Source: Frateuria terrea (GTDB lineage Bacteria > Pseudomonadota > Gammaproteobacteria > Xanthomonadales > Rhodanobacteraceae). Taken from it: a stretch of 64,000 nt of DNA. Location of the stretch: positions 248,001-312,000 of the forward strand of contig NZ_FOXL01000003.1 in assembly GCF_900115705.1 (NCBI RefSeq), in the 5' to 3' direction. This document shows positions 18,721 to 27,645 of the stretch, piece after piece. Below the pieces are notes generated by a model. That model made no database searches. It saw only the letters and a program-made list of their open reading frames with translations, and was not told the origin of the DNA. The translations under genes were made by a program, and so were the position numbers. Position 1 is the first letter of the stretch. Every line of letters starts with the position of its first letter.

Positions 18721-19440
18721 ATGCGCGTCAACAAGTACATCAGCGAAGCGGGGCTGTGCTCGCGTCGCGAGGCGGACGAGCTGCTGCTGGCCGGACGCGT
18801 GACCATCAACGGCGAGGTGGTCAGTACCGGCGCCAAGGCGCTGGAGGGCGACCAGGTGCGGGTCGACGGCGAGATCGTCAAGGCGCGCATCCTGGCGGCC
18901 ACGCCGGCGGCCAAGAGGGCGGTCTACATCGCGCTGAACAAGCCGGTCGGGATCACCTGCACCACCGACCAGGGCGTAGCCGGCAACATCGTCGATTTCG
19001 TCGACCACCCGCAGCGGGTCTTTCCGATCGGCCGGCTGGACAAGGATTCCGAGGGGCTGATCCTGCTGACCAGCAACGGTGACATCGTCAACGAGATCCT
19101 GCGCGCGGAGAACCGCCACGAGAAGGAATACCTGGTGGCAGTGAACAAGCCGGTCACCGCGGCGTTCCTCGCCGGCATGGCGCGCGGCGTGCGCATCCAC
19201 GGCCAGATGACCCTGCCCTGCCGCGTGCGCGCGATCGCCCGGTTCGGCTTTGCCATCGTGCTGACCCAGGGGCTCAACCGGCAGATCCGGCTGATGGCCG
19301 CGGCCTTCGGCTACCGCGTCACCCAGCTGCGCCGCGTGCGCGTGGTCAACGTCAAGCTCGGCCACCTCAAGCCGGGCCAGTGGCGCAACCTCACCGACGC
19401 GGAACTCAAGGGCCTGCTGCCCGATCGCACGCAGTGGTGA
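18721..19440 (+). CDS. rluF: 23S rRNA pseudouridine(2604) synthase
   Basis: This 239-residue enzyme has an N-terminal S4 RNA-binding domain (MRVNKYISEAGLCSRREADELLLAGRV region) and an RsuA-family catalytic domain. The domain holds the catalytic Asp in GRLDKDSEG (~103-111) and the GLNRQIR motif. Length and the motif set fit RluF better than RluB or RluE; the distinction is from family knowledge. The ATG is nine bases after yadH, so it may be co-transcribed. Confidence 0.87.
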   Translation: MRVNKYISEAGLCSRREADELLLAGRVTINGEVVSTGAKALEGDQVRVDGEIVKARILAATPAAKRAVYIALNKPVGITCTTDQGVAGNIVDFVDHPQRVFPIGRLDKDSEGLILLTSNGDIVNEILRAENRHEKEYLVAVNKPVTAAFLAGMARGVRIHGQMTLPCRVRAIARFGFAIVLTQGLNRQIRLMAAAFGYRVTQLRRVRVVNVKLGHLKPGQWRNLTDAELKGLLPDRTQW

Positions 19441-19486
19441 CCGCCTGATCCGCGGAGCGCGCCGCTCCGCGTGCGATCATGCCGCC

Positions 19487-20887
19487 ATGACCTCCTTCGA
19501 CACGCACCCGCTCAAGCCCGCCCTGCTGGCGAGCCTCGACACGCTCGGCTACGCCACGATGACCCCGGTGCAGGCGCAAGCCCTGCCGCCGATGCTGCAG
19601 GGGCGCGACGTGATCGTGCAGGCGCAGACCGGGAGCGGCAAGACCGCGGCCTTCGGACTGGCCCTGTTGCAGGCGATCGAGGTCGAGTCGATCCGGCTGC
19701 AGGCGCTGGTGCTCTGCCCCACCCGCGAACTGGCCGACCAGGTCAGCAAGGTGATCCGCAAGCTGGCTGCGGGCATTCCCAACGTGAAGCTGCTGACCCT
19801 GTGCGGCGGCATGCCGCTTGGGCCACAGCTTGCCTCGCTCGCGCACGATCCGCACATCGTGGTCGGCACGCCCGGGCGCGTGCAGGAGCATCTCAAGCGC
19901 GGCAGCCTGCACGGCGGCGGCGTCAAGGTACTGGTGCTGGACGAGGCCGACCGCATGCTCGACATGGGCTTTGCCGAGGCGATCGACGACATCGTCAAGC
20001 GCATCGCCAGGCACCACCAGACGTTGCTGCTATCGGCGACCTATCCGGAGGAGATCCGGGCCGTGAGCGGCCGGCTGCAGCGAGACCCGGTCACCGTCAC
20101 CGTGGCGGCCGAAGCCGATGCACGGCCGGCGATCGAGCAGCGTTTCCATGAGGTGGAGCCGGCGCGCAAGCCGGACGCACTGGCGCAGCTGCTGGCCGAG
20201 GCCCGCCGCTCCGCTGGCACCGGCAGCCACGAAGGCGCGCTGGTGTTCTGCAACATGCGCCGCGAGGTGGACGCAGTGGCGCAGGAGCTTGACCGGCGCG
20301 GCTTCTCCGCGCTCGCGCTGCATGGCGACATGGAGCAGCGCGACCGCGACGAAGTGCTGGTGCGCTTCGCCAACCGCAGCTGCACGGTGCTGGTGGCTAC
20401 CGACGTCGCCGCGCGCGGACTGGACATCGCCGCACTGCCGCTGGTGGTCAGCTACGACATCGCGCACGACCCGGATACCCATACCCACCGTATCGGTCGC
20501 ACCGGCCGCGCCGGCGAGCCCGGCCTGGCGGTCAGCCTGTGCACGCCGCGCGAGCGGCCCAAGGCCGAGAACATCGAACAGGCCAGCGGCACGCCCCTGT
20601 CGTGGCACCCACTGAAGCTTGCGCCGCCACGCGGCAAGACGCTGCAACTGGCGCCGATGAAGACGCTGGTGATCGATGCCGGCCGGCAGGACAAGCTGCG
20701 CCCGGGCGACATCCTGGGCGCGCTCACGGGCGAGGCCGGGCTGGCCGCCGGCGACATCGGCAAGATCGACGTGTTCGCCACGCGCGCCTACGTCGCCATC
20801 AGCCGCGCACAGGCGAACAAGGCACTGGAGCGGTTGCGTGCAGGCCGCATCAAGGGGCGCAACTTCCGCGTTCGACCGCTGGGTTGA
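19487..20887 (+). CDS. dbpA: ATP-dependent RNA helicase DbpA
   Basis: This 466-residue DEAD-box helicase acts in large-subunit ribosome assembly. It shows a Q motif (TPVQAQALP), Walker A AQTGSGKT, PTRELADQV, DEAD followed by RMLDMGF, SAT, and helicase C motifs (ATDVAARGLD, HRIGRTGRAG). The C-terminal ~75 residues (TLVIDAGRQDKLRPGDILGA onward) form the DbpA RNA-binding domain that recognises 23S rRNA helix 92. Full family length (~460). It is single, 46 bases after rluF, fitting a ribosome-maturation neighbourhood. Confidence 0.95.
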   Translation: MTSFDTHPLKPALLASLDTLGYATMTPVQAQALPPMLQGRDVIVQAQTGSGKTAAFGLALLQAIEVESIRLQALVLCPTRELADQVSKVIRKLAAGIPNVKLLTLCGGMPLGPQLASLAHDPHIVVGTPGRVQEHLKRGSLHGGGVKVLVLDEADRMLDMGFAEAIDDIVKRIARHHQTLLLSATYPEEIRAVSGRLQRDPVTVTVAAEADARPAIEQRFHEVEPARKPDALAQLLAEARRSAGTGSHEGALVFCNMRREVDAVAQELDRRGFSALALHGDMEQRDRDEVLVRFANRSCTVLVATDVAARGLDIAALPLVVSYDIAHDPDTHTHRIGRTGRAGEPGLAVSLCTPRERPKAENIEQASGTPLSWHPLKLAPPRGKTLQLAPMKTLVIDAGRQDKLRPGDILGALTGEAGLAAGDIGKIDVFATRAYVAISRAQANKALERLRAGRIKGRNFRVRPLG

Positions 20888-20988
20888 TGGCAGCCGCTTG
20901 CTTGCGTTTCATGGCCTAGCGCCGTCGTTCGCCCGACGCGCGTGCGGCCGTCCGCCGACGCGGACCAGCCCACGCCGCCGCCGAGGGA

Positions 20989-21627
20989 TCAGCGCTTGGC
21001 GTCGCCGATGCGGAAGCGGCACACGTGGCCGCCGCGGATGATGCATTCCATGTGGTGGATGCGCCGCCCGCTCGCCGCCTCCATGTAGGCCAGGTCGAAC
21101 TTGCATACCTGCGGCACGCTACGCGCCAGCGCGTGGAACACGCAGTTGAACGCTTCCACCTGCTGCTCCTGGCCGTGCCGCGCGACCACCGCCTCGTAGC
21201 CCAACGCGTCCAGCTGGCCGGCCAGCTGCTGGGCCACTTCGTCTTGGCTGGCCTCCGGCGGCAGCGGGACTTCGTGGCTGCCCAGCGAGTGGCCGAGTTC
21301 CTGCAGCATCTCCTCCAGCGCAGCCGGGCCATAGCGCTCGCGCAGCTTGCCCAGCAGCGCGGTGCTCAGCAGGCCGTAGTTGCGCGGGAACAGCGCACGA
21401 CCGCCCTCGGTGAGGCGGAAGCGCGCCTGCGGTCGGCCACCGGTCGCACGCGCCTGCCCGCGCTCGACGTAGTCGCGCGCGAGCATTGCACTCAGGTGCT
21501 GGCGTACCGCGTTGTGGCTGATGCGCAGGCGCTCGCACAGCTCCTCCACCGAGCAGCCCTGCGGCGCCATCAGCAACTGGCGCAGCAGGCGCTGCTGGGT
21601 GGCACCGAGCCGGGCGAGTGCGCTCAT
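20989..21627 (-). CDS. SufR-like winged-helix regulator with four C-terminal cysteines
   Basis: This 212-residue protein has an N-terminal winged HTH (SVEELCERLRISHNAVRQHL, wing ATGGRPQARFRLTEGG). The C-terminal domain has cysteines at 162, 175, 195 and 203 (C-x12-C-x19-C-x7-C). The first spacing equals that of cyanobacterial SufR, an Fe-S-sensing repressor, so metal or cluster binding is plausible. The start MSAL at 21627 lies two bases below the upstream gene's stop (21629), so translation is probably coupled. Target genes are unknown; its own operon is the simplest guess. Confidence 0.8.
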   Translation of the reverse strand: MSALARLGATQQRLLRQLLMAPQGCSVEELCERLRISHNAVRQHLSAMLARDYVERGQARATGGRPQARFRLTEGGRALFPRNYGLLSTALLGKLRERYGPAALEEMLQELGHSLGSHEVPLPPEASQDEVAQQLAGQLDALGYEAVVARHGQEQQVEAFNCVFHALARSVPQVCKFDLAYMEAASGRRIHHMECIIRGGHVCRFRIGDAKR

Positions 21628-21628
21628 C

Positions 21629-22291
21629 TCAGGCGGCCTTGGCCGGGAACTGCTTGGCGATGGCACCGGCCAGCGCGTCGGAGATCACGTCCATGTGCGC
21701 CTGGACGGCCTGCCAGGTGGACTGCTCGCCCTTCATGTCGCCGGCCATGATCTGCTGGATCTGGGTGGCGTGGTGCGCGACGTGCGTGGCCATCAGGCCT
21801 TGCACGGCGCCCTCCGGCAGGTTCGGGTTGGCGCCGGAGAGGAATCTGGCGATCGCCGTGACGTTCGATTGCAGGTCGGCCATGGCCTTGCGCTCGGCGG
21901 CCGAGTCATTGGCGGCGCGCGCATCGGTCAGCGCCTTGACGCCACCCCAGTGGCCGGCAAGCAACTGGAGCATGCGCGCGCCGGCCGGTTTGCCATAGAA
22001 GCCGCCGACCGCAGCGGCGATCTGCTTGGCATTGGCGACCACCGCGTCGGCCGCGGCCTTGGCCTTGGCGCCGTCATGGGCGTGCACGGCCAGCGCGTAG
22101 GCGCGGGTGTGCACGGCGTGGCCGTGCCAGAGCGAGCGCATCGCGGCGTCGAGCTTGGGCGCGGCTGGAACGGCGGATGCCGGGCCCTGGTTGTGCATGG
22201 CCATCGCGGGAGGCGTCGCGGCCATCGTGGGGGTGGCCGCGGCAAGGGTGGCGGCAAGGATGGCAGCGGACAGGCAGGTGGAAGGTTTCAT
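21629..22291 (-). CDS. Exported helical-bundle protein, unknown function
   Basis: This 220-residue protein has a signal peptide (MKPSTCLSAAILAATLAAATPTMA). Two related helical halves follow: LWHGHAVHTRAYALAVHAHD, then KQIAAAVGGFYGKPAGARMLQLLAGH; and IARFLSGANPN, then THVAHHATQIQQIM and AGAIAKQFP. I recognise the pattern (W..H..WTR, YYG..aG..L..LL..H, sanp, H....i..QFP) from an uncharacterised helical family in many bacteria. Conserved His residues could bind metal. It is first in a two-gene unit with the SufR-like regulator. Confidence 0.72.
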   Translation of the reverse strand: MKPSTCLSAAILAATLAAATPTMAATPPAMAMHNQGPASAVPAAPKLDAAMRSLWHGHAVHTRAYALAVHAHDGAKAKAAADAVVANAKQIAAAVGGFYGKPAGARMLQLLAGHWGGVKALTDARAANDSAAERKAMADLQSNVTAIARFLSGANPNLPEGAVQGLMATHVAHHATQIQQIMAGDMKGEQSTWQAVQAHMDVISDALAGAIAKQFPAKAA

Positions 22292-22346
22292 GATGGTCTC
22301 CAGAAGGATCGCCGCGGTTGCGACGGTGGAAGTCTGGACGGGTCGG

Positions 22347-22373
22347 GTTTACGCGCAATATGTGTATGTGTAA
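22347..22373. promoter_or_regulatory. Dyad upstream of the exported-protein/SufR-like operon
   Basis: TTTACGCGCA-N7-TATGTGTAAA, matching at 7 of 10 arm positions. On the minus strand TTTACA with TAAACC 17 bases on gives a weak promoter in the same bases. It is a candidate operator for the SufR-like regulator. Confidence 0.35.
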
Positions 22374-22402
22374 AGCCTATTTTGCTGGCCTTGCCGCGCC
22401 CT

Positions 22403-22465
22403 CGTGGGAGCCCGCTTGTGGGTGACGCCCGTGGCGGGCGGTGCAGAAGACGTGGGCTCCTACAG
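22403..22465. repeat. REP-type palindrome (GTGGGAGCCC...GGGCTCCTAC)
   Basis: GTGGGAGCCCGC at the left and GTGGGCTCCTAC at the right are inverted around a central ACGCCCGTGGCGGGCGG palindrome. This resembles the widespread pseudomonad/xanthomonad REP pattern TGTAGGAGC...GGGCTTGCCCGCGA. It lies in the divergent intergenic region before the M28 peptidase. Confidence 0.6.
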
Positions 22466-22512
22466 GTGTGCCGGGGCTTGTAAGGTAGGTGCTTTCCCAG
22501 TGGACGCATGCC

Positions 22513-23883
22513 ATGTTTCGCCGCCACCGCCTGCTGCTCGCCGCCCTGCTCCCCTTCGCCACCGCCGCCACCGCCGCCATCGCCAAACCGCCGGCGCAGC
22601 CGGTCGAGCATCCCGAGCTGCATGCCCTGGCCAGCGCGCCCAGCGAACAGGAGCTGCGGGCCACGATCACCGCCCTGGTCGGCTTCGGCACGCGCCACAC
22701 GCTGTCCGATACCCGCTCCGACACGCGCGGCATCGGCGCCGCGCGGCGCTGGGTCCAAGCTCGCTTCGAGCAAATCGGCCGCGACTGCGGCGGCTGCCTG
22801 CAGGTCATCACGCCTTCGCAGGCCTTCACCGGCGAGCGCGCGCCCAAACCGGTCGGCGTGGCGGACGTGGTGGCGATCAAGCGCGGCAGCAGCGATCCGG
22901 ACCGCGTGATCGTGATCACCGGCCACCTCGACTCGCGCGTCACCGACATCATGGACACGACCCACGACGCGCCGGGCGCCAATGACGATGCTTCCGGCGT
23001 GGCTGCGCTGATCGAGGTGGCGCGCCTGCTCTCGACACAGGACAACCGTGCCACCCTGGTGTTCGCCGCGCTGTCCGGCGAGGAGCAGGGGCTGTACGGC
23101 GGCAAGGTGCTGGCCGACTACGCGGTGGCGCACGGCTGGCGCGTGGAGGCCGAACTCAACAACGACATCGTGGGCAACAGCCGCGGCCAGAACGGCGTGC
23201 GCGACAACACCATGGTGCGCGTGTTTTCCGAGGGCACCAAGAGCAACGAGACGCTCAAGCAGGCCGCCTTCCGCCGCTACCACGGTGGCGAGGTCGATTC
23301 GCCCTCGCGCAACCTGGCGCGCTACATCGATCGGCTGGCCGACGCCTACCTGCCCGACTTCGACGTGCACATGGTCTACCGCACCGACCGCTATGGCCGA
23401 GGCGGCGACCAGGTGCCCTTCCTGCAGGCCGGCTTCCCGGCGGTGCGGGTCACCGAGGGCCACGAGGACTACACCCGCCAGCATCAGGAGCTGCGCCCCG
23501 GCTACGGCGACACCATCGACGGCCTCGACTTCCGCTACCTGGCCCGCGTCACCGCCCTGAACGCGATCACGATGGCCAGCCTGAGCCGTGCTCCCGCGCC
23601 ACCCGGCGGCGTCGACATCAAGGGCGCGCTGGCCACCGACACCACCATGAACTGGCAGCGGGTGGCCGGTGCCGCCGGCTACCGCGTGCACTGGCGCGAC
23701 ACCACCGCGCCGCAATGGCAATACGCCCGCGCGGTGGGCAACGTGGACCAGGCGGTGCTCGAGGACGTGGTGATCGACGACTGGTACTTCGGCGTGTCGT
23801 CGGTATCGGCGGACGGCTATGAGAGCCCGGTGGTATTCCCGGGCGAGGCGGGAAGCTTCGAGCGCTCGCCGCCCACGCATTGA
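22513..23883 (+). CDS. Secreted M28 family metallopeptidase
   Basis: This 456-residue exported zinc aminopeptidase-like protein has a signal peptide (MFRRHRLLLAALLPFATAATA). The two-zinc site is visible as ITGHLDSR (His), GANDDASGV (Asp), SGEEQGL (catalytic and ligand Glu), ELNNDIVGN (Asp) and TEGHEDY (His). The C-terminal ~90 residues (DTTMNWQRVAGAAGYRVHWR) resemble a fibronectin III-like module. ATG 22513 places the signal peptide at the N-terminus; a GTG at 22489 is less likely. Cleavage specificity is unknown. Confidence 0.9.
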   Translation: MFRRHRLLLAALLPFATAATAAIAKPPAQPVEHPELHALASAPSEQELRATITALVGFGTRHTLSDTRSDTRGIGAARRWVQARFEQIGRDCGGCLQVITPSQAFTGERAPKPVGVADVVAIKRGSSDPDRVIVITGHLDSRVTDIMDTTHDAPGANDDASGVAALIEVARLLSTQDNRATLVFAALSGEEQGLYGGKVLADYAVAHGWRVEAELNNDIVGNSRGQNGVRDNTMVRVFSEGTKSNETLKQAAFRRYHGGEVDSPSRNLARYIDRLADAYLPDFDVHMVYRTDRYGRGGDQVPFLQAGFPAVRVTEGHEDYTRQHQELRPGYGDTIDGLDFRYLARVTALNAITMASLSRAPAPPGGVDIKGALATDTTMNWQRVAGAAGYRVHWRDTTAPQWQYARAVGNVDQAVLEDVVIDDWYFGVSSVSADGYESPVVFPGEAGSFERSPPTH

Positions 23884-23910
23884 GCGCCGGAGCCGGCGCG
23901 CGCCGCCGGC

Positions 23911-24894
23911 TCAGTAGCGCGGCTGCGCATGCCAGCGCCAGGCGCTGGCGACGATCTCGCACAGGTCGGTATGGCGTGGCGACCAGCCCAGCGCCTGCCG
24001 GGCCCGCGCGCTGGCCGCCACCAGCATGGGCGGATCCCCGGCGCGGCGCGGCTCCCAGTCGAACGACAGGCCACGCCGCCCACTGACCTGGCGCACCGCC
24101 TCGACCACCTCGAGCACGCTGAAGCCCTGCCCGTTGCCCAGGTTGAAGCGATGCGCGCCGGGATGGTCGTGCAGGTATTCCAGCGCAGCCAGGTGGGCGG
24201 CGGCCAGATCGTCCACGTGTACGTAGTCGCGCACGCAGGTGCCGTCGGGCGTGGGGTAGTCGTTGCCGAACAGGCGCAAGCGTTCGCCGTTGCCCATCGC
24301 GGCGCGCAGGGCGTTGGGGATCAGGTGGGTCTCCGGCTGGTGTGATTCGCCGATCTCGCCTGACGGCGTGGCGCCGGCTGCGTTGAAGTAGCGCAGCGCC
24401 ACCGAGCGAAGGCCGTAAGCCTGGCCGGCGTCTGCCAGCATGCGTTCGGCCATCAGCTTGCTCGCCCCATAAGGATTGATCGGCGCGGTCGGATGGTCCT
24501 CGTCGATCAACGGCTGGCGGGGTTCGCCGAACACCGCCGCGGTGGAGGAGAACACCAGCCGCTCCACGCCGGCCTCGCGCATCGCCTGCAGCAGGGTGAG
24601 GGTGCCGCCGACGTTGTTGTCGTAATAGACGTAGGGCCGCGCGATGGACTCGCCCACCAGCGACAGGGCGCAGAAATGCATCACCGCGTCGTAGCGTTGC
24701 GCGGTGAAGGCGCGGCGCAGCGCCTGGGCATCGCGAACGTCGGCCTCGACCAGGTCGCCCCAGCGCACCGCTTGGCGGTGGCCGGTGGAGAGGTTGTCCA
24801 GCACGGTGACGCGGTGTCCCGCCCGGGCCAGCCAGCGCGCAGCGTGCGCGCCGATATAGCCCGCGCCACCACAGACGAGCACGTTGAGATTCAT
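23911..24894 (-). CDS. galE: UDP-glucose 4-epimerase
   Basis: This 327-residue extended short-chain dehydrogenase interconverts UDP-glucose and UDP-galactose. It shows the Rossmann GGAGYIGAH at the N-terminus and the SSTAAVFGEP segment. The catalytic YGASK (Tyr/Lys) follows NP, and VRDYVHVDDLAAAHL is also present. Length is normal (~330). It is last in a minus-strand run with manC, an Fcl-like gene and a Wzb-like phosphatase, so it probably supplies UDP-galactose for exopolysaccharide or LPS. Confidence 0.93.
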   Translation of the reverse strand: MNLNVLVCGGAGYIGAHAARWLARAGHRVTVLDNLSTGHRQAVRWGDLVEADVRDAQALRRAFTAQRYDAVMHFCALSLVGESIARPYVYYDNNVGGTLTLLQAMREAGVERLVFSSTAAVFGEPRQPLIDEDHPTAPINPYGASKLMAERMLADAGQAYGLRSVALRYFNAAGATPSGEIGESHQPETHLIPNALRAAMGNGERLRLFGNDYPTPDGTCVRDYVHVDDLAAAHLAALEYLHDHPGAHRFNLGNGQGFSVLEVVEAVRQVSGRRGLSFDWEPRRAGDPPMLVAASARARQALGWSPRHTDLCEIVASAWRWHAQPRY

Positions 24895-24993
24895 CGCAGC
24901 GTTACAGTCCCATGCCTGGAAAAAAATCCATCGCCGCGCCGGCGGACGCCACGGCCGACGGCGGGCCGCGGACGGGCGCGGCGGCGGGCCATG

Positions 24994-26397
24994 TCAGCCG
25001 CGCCCGTACACATCCTCGAAGCGCACGATGTCGTCTTCGCCCAGGTAGCTGCCCGACTGCACCTCGATCAGCTCCAGCGGGAGCCGGCCCGGGTTCTCCA
25101 GCCGGTGCTTGACGCCCAGCGGAATGTAGGTGCTCTGGTTCTCGGTCAGCGTGAGCACTTCGTCGCCGCGGGTGATGCGGCCGGTACCGCTGACGATGAC
25201 CCAATGCTCGGCGCGGTGGTGGTGCATCTGCAGGCTCAGCGATGCGCCGGGCTTGACCGTGATGCGCTTGACCTGGAACCGCCCGCCCACGTCGATCGAA
25301 TCGTAGCTGCCCCACGGCCGGTACACCTTGCGGTGGCGGGTCGGCTCGCCGCGGCCCTCCGCCTTGAGCCGGGCGACGATCCCCTTGACGTCCTGCACGC
25401 GGTCCCGGTGCGCAACCAGCACCGCATCGGCGGTGTCGACCACCACCACGTCCTCCAGCCCGAGCAGCGCGATCAGCCGACCCTCGCCCCAGGCCAGCGT
25501 GTTGCGGCAGTCCTGCGCCAGCACGTCGCCATGGTGCGCGTTGCCGTTGCCGTCCTGCTCGGCCACTTCCCACAGTGCCGACCAACTGCCGAGGTCGTTC
25601 CAGCCCACGTCGATCGGCAGCACGGCCGCCGCGTCGGTGTGTTCCATCACTGCGTAGTCGATCGAGTCGGATGGGCAGGCGGCGAAGGCCGCCCCGTCCA
25701 GCCGCACGAAGTCGGCATCGCGCGCGGCGCCGGCGATCGCCGCGCGGCAGGCCTCGAGCATGGCCGGCTGCTGGCGCGCCAGTTCCGCCAGGTAGACCGA
25801 TGCGCGGAACAGGAACATGCCGCTGTTCCAGACGTACTCGCCCGACGCGACGTACTGCTGCGCCGTGGCCGCGTCGGGCTTCTCGACGAACTGCGCCACC
25901 TGGCGCACGCCGTCGGCCACCTCGGCGCCGGCGCGGATGTAGCCGTAACCCGTCTCGGGACCATGCGGCACGATGCCGAAGGTGACCAGTCGTCCTTGCG
26001 CCGCCGCCGGCTCGGCGCGGCGCACGGCCGCCTGGAACGCGGCCGCGTCGGCGATCACGTGGTCCGAGGGCAACACCAGCAGCAGCGGATCGGCGCCCTC
26101 GCCGGTGGCCTGCAGCGCAGCCACGGCGATCGCCGGCGCGGTATTGCGCCCGACCGGCTCAAGCAGGATCGCCGAGGGTACGCAGCCGACCTGGCGCAGC
26201 TGCTCGGCCACCATGAAGCGGTGTTCCTCGTTGGCCACCACCATCGGTGCGGCCGAGGCCAGCGGCGCGATGCGGAGCCAGGTCGCCTGCAGCATGGTGT
26301 CCGTGCCGGCCAGCGGCAGGAACTGCTTCGGATACGACTCGCGCGACAACGGCCACAGGCGCGTACCGGAACCACCGGAAAGAATTACAGGAACCAT
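24994..26397 (-). CDS. manC: Mannose-1-P guanylyltransferase / mannose-6-P isomerase
   Basis: This 467-residue bifunctional enzyme (ManC/XanB/AlgA type) makes GDP-mannose. It has N-terminal pyrophosphorylase signature LSGGSGTRLWPLSRESYPKQF, then FVEKPD and WNSGMFLFRASVYL. The C-terminal cupin isomerase domain (RPWGSYDSIDVGGRFQVKRI, HHHRAEHW) follows. The start MVPVIL at 26397 has GGAG six bases upstream; upstream Met codons at 26403 and 26409 are possible. The product feeds fucose, rhamnose or mannose-containing polymers. Confidence 0.93.
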   Translation of the reverse strand: MVPVILSGGSGTRLWPLSRESYPKQFLPLAGTDTMLQATWLRIAPLASAAPMVVANEEHRFMVAEQLRQVGCVPSAILLEPVGRNTAPAIAVAALQATGEGADPLLLVLPSDHVIADAAAFQAAVRRAEPAAAQGRLVTFGIVPHGPETGYGYIRAGAEVADGVRQVAQFVEKPDAATAQQYVASGEYVWNSGMFLFRASVYLAELARQQPAMLEACRAAIAGAARDADFVRLDGAAFAACPSDSIDYAVMEHTDAAAVLPIDVGWNDLGSWSALWEVAEQDGNGNAHHGDVLAQDCRNTLAWGEGRLIALLGLEDVVVVDTADAVLVAHRDRVQDVKGIVARLKAEGRGEPTRHRKVYRPWGSYDSIDVGGRFQVKRITVKPGASLSLQMHHHRAEHWVIVSGTGRITRGDEVLTLTENQSTYIPLGVKHRLENPGRLPLELIEVQSGSYLGEDDIVRFEDVYGRG

Positions 26398-26544
26398 CGA
26401 CATCTCCATCCGGCCCGCCGCATCTGGCGGCAGGCAACCTCGATCCGTACTGCCGTGGTGTGCCGGAACCGGCCCGGCCATCCCCGGCGACCCCACATGA
26501 TGCCCTGTGCAAGCCCGCCCTGCGCGCGAACAGGTCCCGCTGCG

Positions 26545-27462
26545 TTACGCCATCACGGGTCCTACGCCCTGCAGGTACCACGCGCACATCTGCTCCACGC
26601 CGTCGCGCAGGGGCATGTACGGCGACCAGCCCATCGTGTTCAGCCAGGCGCCATCCCGCATCACCTGCCCGGGCGCCGCGGTCCGTCTGCCGAACAGCAG
26701 CCGCCCCCGGTAGCCGACCGTTTCAGCCGCCAACCGCGCGAGGTCGGCGAAGGCCATTGCCTCGCCACCGACGTTGACCGGCAGCTCGCTGCTGTAGCGC
26801 TGCATCAGAAACAACGCCGCGTCCGCAAAGTCGTCGACCTGCAGCCACTCCCGCGCCGGCACGGCACTGATCGCCAGCTCCGCCGCGCCCGCCGCCTGTG
26901 CCTCGTACAGGCGCCGCACCAGCGCCGGCAACACGCCGGCCTGCGCGCCAGCACTGTCGCCCGGCCCGTAAAGCTCGGCAGGTACGGCACTGACGGCGTC
27001 GAACCGATACTGGCGCCGGTAGACCTGGCACATGCGGATGCCGGCGATCTGCGCCAGCACGCTGGCGTCCTGGCCGGGCCCGACCGCGGTCGACAACAGC
27101 GAGCCATCCTGCAACGGCGGCAACGCCCTGGCCGGGTAAACGCCGGACGAGGCCAGGAAGCACAGCTTGCGCACTTCCGCCCGCCATGCCGCATGGATCA
27201 CGTTGGCCTGCACTGCCAGGCTCTCGCGGACCGCCTCGCCGGGCCGCGCGCCGCCGGCGCCTTCCCGCGGCGCGGTCAGCCAAACGTACTCGGGCCGCTC
27301 CCGGAACAGCATCGCCTGAGCCGGCGCCGCCCGGGTCAGATCCGCCTCGCCCGGCGCAAGAAAGCGGATGTTGCTGTATCCGGCAGCCCATAACCGGCGC
27401 ACCACCGCGCTGCCCACCCAGCCGCACTGACCGGTCACCAGAATGCGTGCATCCAGGTCCAT
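26545..27462 (-). CDS. GDP-L-fucose synthase-like protein lacking the catalytic Tyr/Lys
   Basis: This 305-residue extended-SDR protein aligns along its length with GDP-L-fucose synthase (Fcl/WcaG). It has GQCGWVGSAV (GxxGxxG at 11-17), VQANVIHAAW, FLASSGVYP (Ser 105/106), IAGIRMCQVYRRQY, ELYGPGD, VLPALVRRLYEA and REWLQVDDFADA. In Fcl the segment before IAG reads YAIAK, holding the catalytic Tyr and Lys. Here it is SVLAQ (Ser134, Gln138), so both residues are gone while the fold and cofactor site remain. The reading frame is intact. It may be a non-catalytic or altered enzyme; no gmd is present in the window. Start MDLDARILV at 27462 is chosen from homology. Confidence 0.8.
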   Translation of the reverse strand: MDLDARILVTGQCGWVGSAVVRRLWAAGYSNIRFLAPGEADLTRAAPAQAMLFRERPEYVWLTAPREGAGGARPGEAVRESLAVQANVIHAAWRAEVRKLCFLASSGVYPARALPPLQDGSLLSTAVGPGQDASVLAQIAGIRMCQVYRRQYRFDAVSAVPAELYGPGDSAGAQAGVLPALVRRLYEAQAAGAAELAISAVPAREWLQVDDFADAALFLMQRYSSELPVNVGGEAMAFADLARLAAETVGYRGRLLFGRRTAAPGQVMRDGAWLNTMGWSPYMPLRDGVEQMCAWYLQGVGPVMA

Positions 27463-27645
27463 GGCCCCACCCCGTTCAAGTTGACGCCCGCATGCCTGCC
27501 CAGGCTGTTGCGCCTGGACATCGGTCCATCCTTGAGTTCCTGCCTCCCAACCGGCACCGGCGACCGTGGCCCCGCTACGGCCGATGTGCCGCCCCAACCT
27601 GCGCCCCACGCAAGCGCCTGCCCAACGATACCAAGCGGCGACCGC

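Noticed and set aside
24493..27393. Long plus-strand frame spanning galE, manC and the Fcl-like gene
   Set aside because: It crosses three well-supported genes in the opposite direction and reads as Arg/His-rich low-complexity sequence.
26545..27462. Considered calling the Fcl-like gene a pseudogene
   Set aside because: The frame is complete with normal length and conserved surrounding motifs; only active-site residues differ, so CDS with altered active site is the better description.
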